A stretch of DNA of 64,000 bases from Salipiger mangrovisoli (GCF_015223355.1 NZ_JADFFK010000004.1:1-64000), one strand, 5' to 3'. Counted from the first letter of the stretch, positions 26,677 to 35,733 are shown. The notes: generated from the letters alone by a model not told the origin. Program-made: numbers and translations.

Positions 26677-27899
26677 GCGCCCTGCTCCATGACCCGCGCC
26701 GCCTTGGCAAAGAAATCCACCGCGCCGAAGTTGCCGGATTTCAGCGCAAGCACCATCTCGCCGGCGCGCATGACCGGCACGCCGGGGTCAATCTCGGGGC
26801 CGATCTCAAGCGCCTCGGGGGCCAGCGCCTCGACCACCGCGCCCGAGGTCTCGCCCCCGGCGCTGATGATGCGCTTCACGCCCTTGGCGGCCAGCGCGGC
26901 AGCGGTCCGGGCAAAGAGCCCCTCGAGCGCGGCGGCGACCTTCTCGCGGCCATGCCTACGCTGTGCCTCAGCCACCGTCGCGGGCTCGGCCGAGGAATAG
27001 ATCAGCGGCAGCCCGTCCTGCGCCAGCGCCCAGTCCGCAAGCGTGTCCGCCGAGAGCCCGCCGAGCGCCTCCTCGGCGGTGACCTCGCGCTTCGGGCCTT
27101 CGTGGGCAGCGACCTGCGCCCGCGTGGCGTTCGAGCAGGAGCCCGACAGCGCGACCGCTCGCCCGCCCTGCCCGGTCCATGCCCCGGCCTTGCCCGACAG
27201 CGCGAAGTTGCCCGGCAGACCGAGCGCGATGCCCGAACCGCCGGTGAGCAGCGTGGTGCCTTTCAGCGCCTTGCCCCAGGTCAGCAGGTCCTCGTCGCGG
27301 ATCGCGTCGGCGATGACGAAGCCGCGGTCCGCCTCCGTTTCGGAGGCCAGCCGCGCGCGGATTGCCTCGGGCCCCTGCCAGACGGTGCTGGCGGGCACAT
27401 GGCCGACGCCGCGCGATACCTGCGCGGCGAGCACGCGCCGCAGGTCCGGATCGGTCATCGGGGTCAGCGGGTGGTTTTCCATGCCCGACTCCGAGAGCAG
27501 GTGATCCTGCACGAAGAGATGGCCCTGGTAGATCGTCCGCCCTGTCGCCGGGAAGGCCGGGCAGAAGATCACGCTCCGGGTGCCGAGCGCATCCGCCAGC
27601 GCCTCGGCGACCGGGCCGATATTGCCCTCGGGTGTCGAGTCGAAGGTCGAGCAATACTTGAAGAGGAATTGCTCGCAGCCCTGCGCCTTCAGCCACTCCA
27701 GAGCCTCCAGCGACAGTTTCACCGCCTCGGCGGCGGGGATGGACCGCGATTTGAGCGCCACCACCCCGGCCTCGACCTCGGGCGCGGCATCGTCCTTCGG
27801 CACACCGACGTATTGCACGGTGCGCATGCCCTGCTTGACCAGCGTGTTGCCAAGATCGCTCGAGCCGGTGAAATCGTCGCCGATACAGCCCAGCAGCAT
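26673..27899 (-). CDS. otnK: Four-carbon acid sugar kinase (OtnK/LtnK, DUF1537 family)
   Basis: Kinase of 408 residues with the N-terminal sugar-acid-binding domain (MLLGCIGDDFTGSSDLGNTL at residue 1) and the C-terminal nucleotide-binding domain (ISAGGETSGAVVEAL near 345, then GPEIDPGVPVM). These are the hallmarks of the DUF1537 tetronate kinases. It phosphorylates a 3-oxo-tetronate at C4. It overlaps both neighbours by a few bases (ATGA-type), a sign of tight coupling. D- versus L-specificity (OtnK or LtnK) is not resolved. Confidence 0.9.
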   Translation of the reverse strand: MLLGCIGDDFTGSSDLGNTLVKQGMRTVQYVGVPKDDAAPEVEAGVVALKSRSIPAAEAVKLSLEALEWLKAQGCEQFLFKYCSTFDSTPEGNIGPVAEALADALGTRSVIFCPAFPATGRTIYQGHLFVQDHLLSESGMENHPLTPMTDPDLRRVLAAQVSRGVGHVPASTVWQGPEAIRARLASETEADRGFVIADAIRDEDLLTWGKALKGTTLLTGGSGIALGLPGNFALSGKAGAWTGQGGRAVALSGSCSNATRAQVAAHEGPKREVTAEEALGGLSADTLADWALAQDGLPLIYSSAEPATVAEAQRRHGREKVAAALEGLFARTAAALAAKGVKRIISAGGETSGAVVEALAPEALEIGPEIDPGVPVMRAGEMVLALKSGNFGAVDFFAKAARVMEQGA

Positions 27900-28792
27900 C
27901 AGGCGTCTCCGGGCAGGGTGAGGCCGGCCGCGCGGGCGTAGACCTTGATCACCGCGGCATCATCGACCAGCCCGTCCCCTGCCTCGGCGGCGGACTTGAA
28001 CTGCGCCAGCGCGGCCTCGGTCATCGGCACCGGCAGTTTCGCCTCGCCTGCAATGCCGCCGACGATCCCCAGATCCTTGGGCCAGATATTGACCGCCGAG
28101 CGCGGCGTGTAGTCGCCCTCGACCACATGTGGGCCGCGGTTCTCGAACATCCAGCTGCTGCCCGCCGAGGCGGAGATCACCTCGACGATGCGCGCCGGAT
28201 CGAGCCCCTGGCTGATGCCGAGCGCCATCGCCTCGCCCATGGCGGCGATATGCACCCCCGCGAGAAGCTGGTTCACCGCCTTCATCGCGCTGCCCGCCCC
28301 GGCGTCGTCGCCCAGACAGTGCACGGTGGCAGCCATGGCGTCGAGCGCCGGCTCGGCGGCGGCAAAGGCCTCGGGTGCACCCGAGGCCATGATCGAGAGC
28401 TGCCCCTGCGCCGCCTTGATGGCCCCGCCTGAGATCGGCGCGTCGAGGTAGTGCAGGCCCTTGGCAGAGGCCATGTCCGCGAACTCACGCGCCTGGCTGG
28501 GCGCGATGGTTGCACAGGAGATGATCGCCGCGCCCTCGGGCAAATGCGCTGCCGCGCCGCCCTCGGCGAAGAGCACCTCGTGCGTCTGAGCGGCGTTGAG
28601 CACCACGCAAACTAGGATCGAGCTTGCGCCCAGCGCCTCAGCGAGGCTGCCAGGAGCCCCGCCCTCGGCCTCGAAGGCCGCCGTCCGCTCGCTCGAGATG
28701 TCCAGACCGTGCACCACGTGCCCCGCGCGCAGCAGGGATTGTGCCATGCCCATGCCCATCGAGCCGAGCCCGATCACCGTGATCTCTGCCAA
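27899..28792 (-). CDS. ltnD: L-threonate dehydrogenase-like protein (LtnD, HIBADH family)
   Basis: First gene of the tetronate operon: a 297-residue NAD-dependent dehydrogenase that would oxidise L-threonate or D-erythronate at C2. It has GLGSMGMGMA at residue 6, DAPISGGAIKAAQGQL as substrate loop, and the catalytic lysine in GAGSAMKAVNQLL. The short GGAIKAA loop differs from the GRTP loop of the two other paralogues here, matching the LtnD branch. GGGAGGAGC precedes the start. TGGTATACCA (copy 5) lies 18 bp upstream of the start codon, close enough to block transcription or initiation. Confidence 0.87.
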   Translation of the reverse strand: MAEITVIGLGSMGMGMAQSLLRAGHVVHGLDISSERTAAFEAEGGAPGSLAEALGASSILVCVVLNAAQTHEVLFAEGGAAAHLPEGAAIISCATIAPSQAREFADMASAKGLHYLDAPISGGAIKAAQGQLSIMASGAPEAFAAAEPALDAMAATVHCLGDDAGAGSAMKAVNQLLAGVHIAAMGEAMALGISQGLDPARIVEVISASAGSSWMFENRGPHVVEGDYTPRSAVNIWPKDLGIVGGIAGEAKLPVPMTEAALAQFKSAAEAGDGLVDDAAVIKVYARAAGLTLPGDA

Positions 28793-28810
28793 AGTGCTCC
28801 TCCCGCAAAA

Positions 28811-28820
28811 TGGTATACCA
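28811..28820. promoter_or_regulatory. Predicted GntR operator, copy 5 (TGGTATACCA)
   Basis: Exact copy 18 bp upstream of the ltnD-like start codon on the minus strand. This places the tetronate operon in the same predicted regulon as the TRAP/UxaA operon 27 kb away. Confidence 0.75.
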
Positions 28821-28930
28821 AATGAGGATGAAGCCTGTGCAGGGCAGAGTCAATGCGGCTGGTGGCGTTAACGCGCCTGACCGCGCGGCGGACGCGAAGC
28901 CCCGCGCGCCAGGGGCGCGGCAGACGTCAA

Positions 28931-28980
28931 GCGAGGGGCGCTGCCCCTCGCGCTCCCCGGCGTATTTGAAAAGAGAAGAA
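28931..28980. repeat. Dispersed intergenic hairpin repeat, copy 2
   Basis: Hairpin GCGAGGGGC-GCT-GCCCCTCGC (28931-28951), then the tail GCTCCCCGGCGTATTTGAAA and AGAGAAGAA. The layout is the same as at 8560-8613 and 61781-61828. Confidence 0.75.
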
Positions 28981-29020
28981 GGGGTGAAGCCGCGCCGGGC
29001 GGGCAAGGATGGGGCAGGCA

Positions 29021-29053
29021 TGAGAAAGCCGCGCTCGGCGGGCGGCGCGGCTT
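29021..29053 (-). terminator. Rho-independent terminator of trpA
   Basis: On the minus strand a 9-bp stem (AAGCCGCGC/GCGCGGCTT) is followed by a short T-containing tail (TTTCTCA). It lies 26 bp beyond the trpA stop. Confidence 0.7.
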
Positions 29054-29078
29054 ACTCGGGATCGGGATGGGTCGGCGT

Positions 29079-29870
29079 TCAGGCGCGGTGGGCGCCGTCG
29101 GCCAGGGACTTCACGAAGCCCAGCACTTCCGACACCGGCTTGCCCTCGGCCATGGCCCCGACAATCGCCGAGCCCACGACGCAGCCATCGGCCACGGCAG
29201 CGATGCTCTCTGCCGCCTCGGGGGTGCGGATGCCGAAGCCGACGATGACCGGCAGGTCGGTCCCCGCCTTGATCCGCGCGACCTCGGGGCCGACATCGGT
29301 GGCCTGCGCCGCCGCCGCGCCGGTGATTCCGGTGATCGAGACGTAGTAGACAAAACCAGAAGTGTTCTGCAGCACTTTCGGCAGGCGCTTGTCGTCGGTG
29401 GTCGGCGTCGCGAGGCGGATGAAGTTGAGACCCGCCTTCTGCGCCGGGATGCAGAGCTCCTCATCCTCTTCGGGCGGCAGGTCGACGATGATCAGCCCGT
29501 CGATACCAGCCTCGCGTGCATCCTCGAGGAACTTGTCCACGCCGTGGCTGTAGATCGGGTTGTAATAGCCCATCATGACAATCGGCGTGGTCTCGTCGCC
29601 GGTGCGGAAATCGCGCACCAGTTGCAGCGTGCGGTTCAGTGTCATGCCGGCCTCGAGCGCGCGCTGGCCGGCAAGCTGGATGGTCTCGCCATCGGCCATC
29701 GGGTCGGTGAACGGCAGGCCCAGTTCGATGACGTCAACGCCTGCATCCGGCAGGCCGCGCACCAGTTCGAGCGAGCTGTCGTAGTCGGGATCCCCGGCCA
29801 TCACATAGGCGACGAAGCCCTTCTTTCCCTCGGCTTTCAGGGCGGCGAACTTGGCGTCGATGCGGGTCAT
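29079..29870 (-). CDS. trpA: Tryptophan synthase alpha subunit
   Basis: Cleaves indole-3-glycerol phosphate to indole and glyceraldehyde 3-phosphate as partner of TrpB. The 263-residue TIM barrel has the catalytic Glu in [17 protein letters not shown] (about 50) and the catalytic Asp in [14 protein letters not shown] (about 130). The phosphate loop is [13 protein letters not shown]. The start is 29870 ([29 protein letters not shown]). It stands alone: neither trpB nor trpF is beside it and the neighbours are unrelated, so it has its own promoter and terminator. Confidence 0.96.
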   Translation of the reverse strand: MTRIDAKFAALKAEGKKGFVAYVMAGDPDYDSSLELVRGLPDAGVDVIELGLPFTDPMADGETIQLAGQRALEAGMTLNRTLQLVRDFRTGDETTPIVMMGYYNPIYSHGVDKFLEDAREAGIDGLIIVDLPPEEDEELCIPAQKAGLNFIRLATPTTDDKRLPKVLQNTSGFVYYVSITGITGAAAAQATDVGPEVARIKAGTDLPVIVGFGIRTPEAAESIAAVADGCVVGSAIVGAMAEGKPVSEVLGFVKSLADGAHRA

Positions 29871-30029
29871 GGCGGTCCTTCCCTTCGCAGGCGGCTCTTT
29901 GGTGGGGGCGCGAGGGCCCCCGGGTATGTCGCGAAACCTGTGCCGGATACGTAGGGGAAAATCAATGGCCCCTCTGGACCTTCCCGCCATTGACCGGAAT
30001 GCTGTGCCCAAGGAGCGAAGGAGGACGAC

Positions 30030-30920
30030 ATGCGCATTCTGTTCACCGGTGGCAGCGGCAAGGCGGGGCGGCACGTGGTGCGGCATCTGGCCGACCAGGG
30101 CCACCGCATCCTGAACGCGGACCTTGCGCCGCTGGGCCATCCGGGGGTGCACGACCTGATCACCGACCTGACCGATCCGGGTCAGGTTTGGGGGGCGATG
30201 ACCTCGCTCGCGGGATTCGACGATCTGGACGCGGGGCCGAATGCTGCGGGCTTCGACGCCGTGGTGCATTTCGGCGCGCTCGCCCGCATCCTCATCAAAC
30301 CCGACTGCGAGACCTACCGGGTCAACACGCTCTCGACCTACAACGTGCTCGAAGCGGCGGCGAAGCTCGGCATCCCCAAGGTGGTCTTCGCCAGTTCCGA
30401 GACCACCTACGGCATCTGTTTCGCGCAGGGCGAGCGGCGGCCCGACTACCTGCCCATCGACGAGGAGCACCCGGTGGTGCCCGAGGATGCCTATGCGCTG
30501 TCGAAGGTGGCGAACGAGGTCACCGCGCGCGGCATCCAGCGGCGCAGCGGGCAGGACATCTATGGCCTGCGCATCTCCAACGTCTGCGAGATCGAGGACT
30601 ATCACCGTGACTTCCCGGCCTACGCCGAGGACCCTGCCCCGCGCCTGCGCAACATCTTCGGCTATATCGACGTGCGGGACCTGGCTCAGATGGTCAGCCG
30701 CTGCCTCGCCACCGACGGGCTCGGCTTCCAGCTCTTCAACGTCGCCAATGACGACCTTGCGGTGCCGCAGGACAACGAGACGCTCCGCGCGCGCTTTTAC
30801 GACGGCGTTCCCGTGACGCAGCCGATGCAGGCGCGGCAGGCCTTCTACAGCAACGCCAAGGCGCGTGAGATGCTCGGGTTTTCGCCGCAGCACGACTGGC
30901 GCAGCGCGCTCGAGGGCTGA
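30030..30920 (+). CDS. Extended SDR / NAD-dependent epimerase-dehydratase family protein
   Basis: Protein of 296 residues with the NAD motif [15 protein letters not shown] at residue 6. The active-site region is FASSETTYG, followed by YALSKVANE with the Tyr-x3-Lys pair. It is close in layout to nucleotide-sugar epimerases and uronate dehydrogenases. GGAGGACGAC precedes the ATG. It faces away from trpA and stands upstream of ppk2 on the same strand. The substrate is not evident. Confidence 0.85.
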   Translation: MRILFTGGSGKAGRHVVRHLADQGHRILNADLAPLGHPGVHDLITDLTDPGQVWGAMTSLAGFDDLDAGPNAAGFDAVVHFGALARILIKPDCETYRVNTLSTYNVLEAAAKLGIPKVVFASSETTYGICFAQGERRPDYLPIDEEHPVVPEDAYALSKVANEVTARGIQRRSGQDIYGLRISNVCEIEDYHRDFPAYAEDPAPRLRNIFGYIDVRDLAQMVSRCLATDGLGFQLFNVANDDLAVPQDNETLRARFYDGVPVTQPMQARQAFYSNAKAREMLGFSPQHDWRSALEG

Positions 30921-30992
30921 TCGGCGCCGCGCGGTTTGACAGGCTTTGAGGCAGGGCGCAGGCTGTGTTCAGCAGGCCCGGAGGACGCCGCC

Positions 30993-31994
30993 ATGACCGA
31001 GATGCCGAAATCGCCCGATCCAGACGTGCCTGCCTCCGAGGTCGCGGCGCGAGGCGGCCCCGAAGGCACGGCGGGCAGCGCTCCGGTGCCTTCGACCGCG
31101 CCGCCGCCCGTCGCCACGCCTGACCGGCTGGCGCGGCGCGGCGCGCCGACACCGGACGAGATCCGCCGCGCCTTCGAGACAGGCGAATATCCCTATGCCC
31201 AGAAGATGGCGCGACGCAGCTACGAGCGCCAGAAGGCGAAGTTGCAGGCCGAGCTGCTGAAGGTGCAGATCTGGGCGCAGGAGACCGGGCAGAAATTCGT
31301 CCTGCTGTTCGAGGGGCGCGACGCCGCCGGCAAGGGCGGCACGATCAAGCGCTTCACCGAGCATCTCAACCCGCGCGCCGCCCGTGTCGTGGCGCTCAAC
31401 AAGCCCAGCCTCGAGGAACGCGGGCAATGGTATTTCCAGCGCTACGTCGCGCATCTACCCACCGCCGGAGAGATCGTTCTCTATGACCGCTCGTGGTACA
31501 ACCGCGCCGGGGTCGAGCGGGTGATGGGGTTCTGCGAGCCGAACGAATACCTCGAGTTCATGCGTCAGACCCCCGAGCTCGAGAGGATGCTCGTGCGCTC
31601 GGGGGTCCGGCTCTACAAGTACTGGTTCTCGGTCACCCGCGACGAGCAGAAAGCCCGATTCCTGAGCCGCGAGACCGATCCGCTGAAGCAATGGAAGCTC
31701 TCGCCCATCGACAAGGCGAGCCTTGGCAAGTGGGACGAGTACACCGAGGCCAAGGAAGCGATGTTTTTCTACACCGACACCGCCGATGCGCCCTGGACCG
31801 TGGTCAAATCCGACGACAAGAAGCGCGCCCGCCTCAACTGCATGCGGCACTTCCTGTCGACACTGGACTATCCCGGCAAGGATCTCCGAGTCGCCAGCCC
31901 GCCCGATCCGCTGATCGTCGGCGGCGCCGCCCATGTCATCCATCGCTCGGAACATATCCTCGGCACCACGCCGGGGCCGAACGGAAGCGCCTGA
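30993..31994 (+). CDS. Polyphosphate kinase 2 (PPK2) family protein
   Basis: Transfers phosphate between polyphosphate and nucleotides. The 333-residue protein has a proline/alanine-rich N-terminal tail of about 55 residues and then the PPK2 domain. That domain has the Walker A motif EGRDAAGKGGTIKRF, the Walker B motif LYDRSWYNRAGVERVMGF, and the lid region FWFSVTRDEQ-like (KYWFSVTRDEQKARF). GGAGG at 30980 supports the start at 30993 rather than an earlier in-frame ATG. Single-domain length suggests a class I enzyme (NDP to NTP). Confidence 0.92.
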   Translation: MTEMPKSPDPDVPASEVAARGGPEGTAGSAPVPSTAPPPVATPDRLARRGAPTPDEIRRAFETGEYPYAQKMARRSYERQKAKLQAELLKVQIWAQETGQKFVLLFEGRDAAGKGGTIKRFTEHLNPRAARVVALNKPSLEERGQWYFQRYVAHLPTAGEIVLYDRSWYNRAGVERVMGFCEPNEYLEFMRQTPELERMLVRSGVRLYKYWFSVTRDEQKARFLSRETDPLKQWKLSPIDKASLGKWDEYTEAKEAMFFYTDTADAPWTVVKSDDKKRARLNCMRHFLSTLDYPGKDLRVASPPDPLIVGGAAHVIHRSEHILGTTPGPNGSA

Positions 31995-32003
31995 TCGCCG
32001 CGA

Positions 32004-32636
32004 TCAGAGGCGCTTGCCAAGCCAGTCCTGCAACGGCTGGAGCCGCGCGTAGCAGTGCAACAGCGCTGCCACGGGGTCGGGCGTGAGGTCTTCGTAGATG
32101 CCATCGATCCACAGCACGCAGCCGGGACGCCGCATCAGCTCGGCACGCGGACCCGGCGGGACCTCCGTACCGGGATCGGGAGCCGGATCGATCCGTGCGC
32201 CGCTGCGGGCGATGATCCGCTCGAGCTCGTCGCCCTCGCGCCCCATGAGCGCCGCCTGCCAGGCCAGCATCTGCCGAGCGTCGAATGTCAGCAGCCCGGC
32301 CCCCGCGGTCGCGTAGTCCTTCGACAGCGCGAAATACCAGGCCCGCCCGTCCGGCAACGACCACAGCGCATGAAGATGGGTGTGAAAAGGCAGCTTGTCG
32401 TCGCTGTAGCGCACGTCACGATGCGGCCGGAACAGCTTCGGTCTCGGCCGATCTCCGCTCAACACCTCGAGGTCGGGGGTGATCTGGGCCATCATCAGCT
32501 CGGCGGGACGCTTGACCTCGGTGTCGTAGCGTTGCTTGTTGGCGTTGAACCACGCCCGGTCATTGTTCGCCTCGAGCTCGGACAGAAAACGCCGGGCCTG
32601 CGGCGCAAACGCCGTCAGATCAATCAAACTAGCCAT
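32004..32636 (-). CDS. DUF2461 family protein
   Basis: Conserved protein of 210 residues of unknown biochemical role (DUF2461/TIGR02453). The opening MASLIDLTAFAPQARRFLSELEANNDRAWFNANK and the RPRPKLFRPHRDVRYSDDKLPFHTH block are the family signature. No signal peptide or membrane helix. It converges with ppk2 and is divergent from the DUF1007 gene with a 64-bp gap that holds TTCCCAAGGGAA. No function should be assigned. Confidence 0.85.
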   Translation of the reverse strand: MASLIDLTAFAPQARRFLSELEANNDRAWFNANKQRYDTEVKRPAELMMAQITPDLEVLSGDRPRPKLFRPHRDVRYSDDKLPFHTHLHALWSLPDGRAWYFALSKDYATAGAGLLTFDARQMLAWQAALMGREGDELERIIARSGARIDPAPDPGTEVPPGPRAELMRRPGCVLWIDGIYEDLTPDPVAALLHCYARLQPLQDWLGKRL

Positions 32637-32700
32637 AAAAAATTTCCCAAGGGAATCATGTCTCAAATATGGCCAGACTATCACGAAGCCGCGGAATGGC

Positions 32701-33378
32701 ATGTCCCTAGCTAGACAAAAATCTGACGCAGTCCCGCGCCGCCGCCACGCGGCGCGCATTTGCACCCTGCTCGCGGGGCTTGGGCCCGCGGCGCCGGCCC
32801 TCGCGCATCCGCATGTCTTCGCGGATGTCGGGCTGGCGCTCGACCTCGATTCCGAGCGCCGGGTTGTCTCGGTTGATGTCACCTGGCGCTACGACGACTT
32901 TTTCTCGTTGCTGGTCCTGCAGGACATGGGGCTCGACGCCGACGGCGACGGCGCGCTCACCCCCTCGGAGCTGGAAAGCCTTGAGCGGTTCGACCTCGAC
33001 AACTGGTACGAAGGCTTCGAGGGCGATCTCTACCTCTATTCGGGCGGCGAGAAGCTGGGGCTCGGTGCGCCCGAGTTCGTCTCGGTCAGCATCGACGAGG
33101 GGCGGATCACCTCGGTGCACCGCCGCAGTGTCACGCCGACCCCGGCCGAGGGGCTGGTGATCGAGCCCTATGATCCGACCTACTACATCGCCTTCACCGC
33201 GAGCCTGCCGATCACCCTGCCCTCCCCCTGTGCCGCCACGGTGCTCAAGCCCGACCTCGACGCCGCGGCACGCAAGATGCAGGCCGAGCTGGCACAGATT
33301 CCCGAAGACCAATTTCTCGAGATTGAACCGGGACGCGATTTTGCCGACCGGATCGAGGTGACATGCGGCGGCTCGTGA
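32701..33378 (+). CDS. DUF1007 family periplasmic protein
   Basis: Exported protein of 225 residues commonly found beside NicO-type nickel/cobalt transporters. A signal peptide ([23 protein letters not shown], cleaved before HPHVF) leads into the DUF1007 domain with [15 protein letters not shown] and the long [20 protein letters not shown] segment. The start at 32701 is the ATG nearest to the signal peptide. Its end overlaps the transporter gene by 16 bp, so the two are coupled. It may deliver or sense divalent metal outside the membrane, which is inference. Confidence 0.85.
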   Translation: MSLARQKSDAVPRRRHAARICTLLAGLGPAAPALAHPHVFADVGLALDLDSERRVVSVDVTWRYDDFFSLLVLQDMGLDADGDGALTPSELESLERFDLDNWYEGFEGDLYLYSGGEKLGLGAPEFVSVSIDEGRITSVHRRSVTPTPAEGLVIEPYDPTYYIAFTASLPITLPSPCAATVLKPDLDAAARKMQAELAQIPEDQFLEIEPGRDFADRIEVTCGGS

Positions 33379-34310
33379 CGCTGGCGGCCCTGGCGGTGCT
33401 TTGTCTCGCGATCTGGCTCTGGGGGTTCGGCGGGGCCGACCGCGTCTCGCTGCTGGCAATCGAGGGCCAGCGCGAGGCGCAGAACGCCATGGCACGAGGT
33501 CTGCGGGCGCTGCGCGCCGGCGAGCCCGGCGCACTTATGGCGCTGATGACGGTCTGCTTCGGCTACGGCTTTTTCCATGCCGCCGGGCCGGGCCACGGCA
33601 AGCTGCTGATCGGCGGTTACGGGCTGGGCCGCCGCATTGCGCTCTGGCGGCTCTCGGCGCTGGCGGTGGTCTCGAGCCTGGCGCAGGCGGGCGCGGCGGT
33701 GCTGCTGGTCTACGCTGGCGTGTGGCTGCTGGGCTGGGGGCGCGAGCAGATGACGCTGGCGGCCGAGGCGTGGTTCGCCCCGGCGAGCTATGCGGCGATC
33801 GTGGCGGTCGGCCTGTGGCTGCTGACCCGCGGAGGCCGCAAGCTCTGGGCCGCGCGCCGGGCGGCACGGCCGCACGCGCACGCCCATGAAACCGCCCATG
33901 ACACTGCCCATGACACTGCCCATGACAACGACCATCGGGGCGTCTGCCTCAGCTGCGGTCATGCTCATGGCCCGAGCCTCGAGCAGGCGCAGGCCATCCA
34001 TTCGCCGCGCGACGCGCTGCTGCTGGTCGGTGCCATCGCCCTGCGTCCCTGCACCGGCGCGCTGTTCCTGCTGATCCTGACCTGGCGCATGGGCATCAGC
34101 GGTGCCGGCATCCTCGGCGCCTTTGCCATGGGGCTCGGCACGGCGAGCGTGACGCTGGTGGTCGCCCTCGCCTCGGTCACCCTGCGCGAGGGAGCCCTGT
34201 CGCGGCTTGCCTCCGGCCCAACCACCCTACGGGCGCTGGCCTTGCTCGAGACGACGGCGGGCGCTTTGGTCACAGTCCTGGCGGGGCAGCTGCTGCTGCG
34301 CTCAGTCTGA
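33363..34310 (+). CDS. NicO-type nickel/cobalt transporter
   Basis: Membrane transporter of 315 residues of the NicO/RcnA group. Helices are seen around 5-22, 55-80, 95-120, 140-160, 220-240, 255-280 and 290-312, with [20 protein letters not shown] and the late [16 protein letters not shown] motif. A cytoplasmic histidine-rich loop (about 172-205) reads [15 protein letters not shown] then more of the same, ending in [10 protein letters not shown]. It is built by a 12-bp DNA repeat. The family moves Ni2+ or Co2+ out of or into the cell. No cobalamin riboswitch is visible upstream. Confidence 0.87.
   Translation: MRRLVTLAALAVLCLAIWLWGFGGADRVSLLAIEGQREAQNAMARGLRALRAGEPGALMALMTVCFGYGFFHAAGPGHGKLLIGGYGLGRRIALWRLSALAVVSSLAQAGAAVLLVYAGVWLLGWGREQMTLAAEAWFAPASYAAIVAVGLWLLTRGGRKLWAARRAARPHAHAHETAHDTAHDTAHDNDHRGVCLSCGHAHGPSLEQAQAIHSPRDALLLVGAIALRPCTGALFLLILTWRMGISGAGILGAFAMGLGTASVTLVVALASVTLREGALSRLASGPTTLRALALLETTAGALVTVLAGQLLLRSV
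33882..33929 (+). repeat. 12-bp tandem repeat coding the histidine loop
   Basis: GCCCATGA starts at 33882, 33894, 33906 and 33918, a 12-bp unit (GCCCATGACACT in its commonest form) repeated four times in frame. It yields [16 protein letters not shown] in the metal-binding loop of the transporter. Copy number may vary among strains. Confidence 0.85.
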
Positions 34311-34347
34311 GGTTGCGCGACTCCCTGCGGCCACCTAAAGCCCAATC

Positions 34348-35733
34348 ATGACGCAGGAACTCCCCTATTCCGCCCATATCCGCGCCGTTCTGGTGATGGG
34401 TCTGCCGCTGATCGGCGGTCATCTGGCGCAGCTGACCATCGGTCTCACCGACACGGTAATGATGGGCCGATACGGCGTTCCCGAGCTGGCCGCACTCAGT
34501 CTGTCGATGACGGTATTCTCGGTGCTCTTCCTGTTCGGCTCGGGCTTTGCCTTCGCGGTCATGCCGATGGTGGCGCAATACGCCGCGCGCGGTGACGAGC
34601 GGCACGTGCGCCGCGCCACCCGCATGGCGCTCTGGTTGTCGACCGGCTTCTTCCTGCTGGCTCTGCCGCTGTTCTGGTTCGCGAAACCGCTGCTGCTGGC
34701 CCTCGGCCAGACCGAGCTGGTCGCCGGCCACGCCCAGACCTACCTGCGCATCGCCGGCTGCGGACTGCTACCGGCGCTCGGCGTCATGGTGTTCAAGAGC
34801 TACCTCGCGGCGCTCGAGCACACCCGCGCGGTGCTCTGGATCACCGTCACCGCCGCGCTGGTCAACGGCTTTGCCAACTACGCGCTGATCTTCGGCAACT
34901 GGGGCGCGCCAGAGCTCGGCATCACCGGCGCTGCCGTCGCCTCGCTCTTCGCGCATGGCGCAGCCTTCGCCGGAGTGGTGTTCTACGCCCGGCTGCGGCT
35001 GCCGGAACACCAGATCTGGTATCACTTCTGGCGCCCCGACACGGAGATGCTGCGCGAAGTCTTCCACCTCGGCTGGCCGATCGGGCTGACCACGCTGGCC
35101 GAGGTCGGCCTGTTCGCCGCCACCGCCGTCATGGTCGGCTGGCTTGGCACGGTGCCCCTGGCGGCGCATGGCATCGCCATGCAGCTCTCGGGGGCGATCT
35201 TCATGGTCCACCTCGGGTTGTCGAACGTCGCAACCGTGCGCGCGGGACAGGCGATGGGCCGCAGGGACCTGTCCTTCCTCACCCGCAGCACGGTCGCCGC
35301 GCAGGTCCTGTCGCTCGGAATCGTGGTGATCACGGTGATCCTCTTCCTCGGCGTCCCCGAGAGGCTGATCGCCCTGTTCCTGTCGCCGGACGATCCGCAG
35401 CGGTCCGAGATCCTGCGCATCGGCACGCTGCTTCTCGCGATGGCCGCGGTGTTCCAGCTGGTCGACTCGATCCAGGTGATCGTGCTCGGCGTGCTGCGCG
35501 GGATGCAGGACACCCGGGCCCCGATGCTGATCGCCGCGATCTCCTACTGGCTCGTCGGCATGCCGGTGGCCTACGTGCTCGGCTTCCCGCTCGGCTTCGG
35601 CGCCGGCGGGGTCTGGATGGGCCTGAGCATCGGGCTGGGGCTGGCCTCGGTGCTGCTCTACTGGCGCTTCTGGCATCGCAAGGTCCCGCATCTGTCGGGC
35701 CTCGCGCTTGCAAGGGCGGCGGACGCCGACTAG
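34348..35733 (+). CDS. MATE family efflux transporter
   Basis: Multidrug/toxin extrusion pump of 461 residues with twelve predicted helices in two halves. NorM-like landmarks are GLPLIGGHLAQLTIGLTDTVMMGRYG (residue 15 on) and, in the second half, LGWPIGLTTLAEVGLFAATAVMVGWLG and MGRRDLSFL. It is followed directly by ychF on the same strand (43-bp gap). The substrate is unknown; family members exchange cationic drugs for Na+ or H+. Confidence 0.92.
   Translation: MTQELPYSAHIRAVLVMGLPLIGGHLAQLTIGLTDTVMMGRYGVPELAALSLSMTVFSVLFLFGSGFAFAVMPMVAQYAARGDERHVRRATRMALWLSTGFFLLALPLFWFAKPLLLALGQTELVAGHAQTYLRIAGCGLLPALGVMVFKSYLAALEHTRAVLWITVTAALVNGFANYALIFGNWGAPELGITGAAVASLFAHGAAFAGVVFYARLRLPEHQIWYHFWRPDTEMLREVFHLGWPIGLTTLAEVGLFAATAVMVGWLGTVPLAAHGIAMQLSGAIFMVHLGLSNVATVRAGQAMGRRDLSFLTRSTVAAQVLSLGIVVITVILFLGVPERLIALFLSPDDPQRSEILRIGTLLLAMAAVFQLVDSIQVIVLGVLRGMQDTRAPMLIAAISYWLVGMPVAYVLGFPLGFGAGGVWMGLSIGLGLASVLLYWRFWHRKVPHLSGLALARAADAD

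Noticed and set aside
32637-32700. Cobalamin or nickel riboswitch upstream of the DUF1007/NicO pair
   Set aside because: The gap is only 64 bp and has no B12-box-like sequence or large fold.
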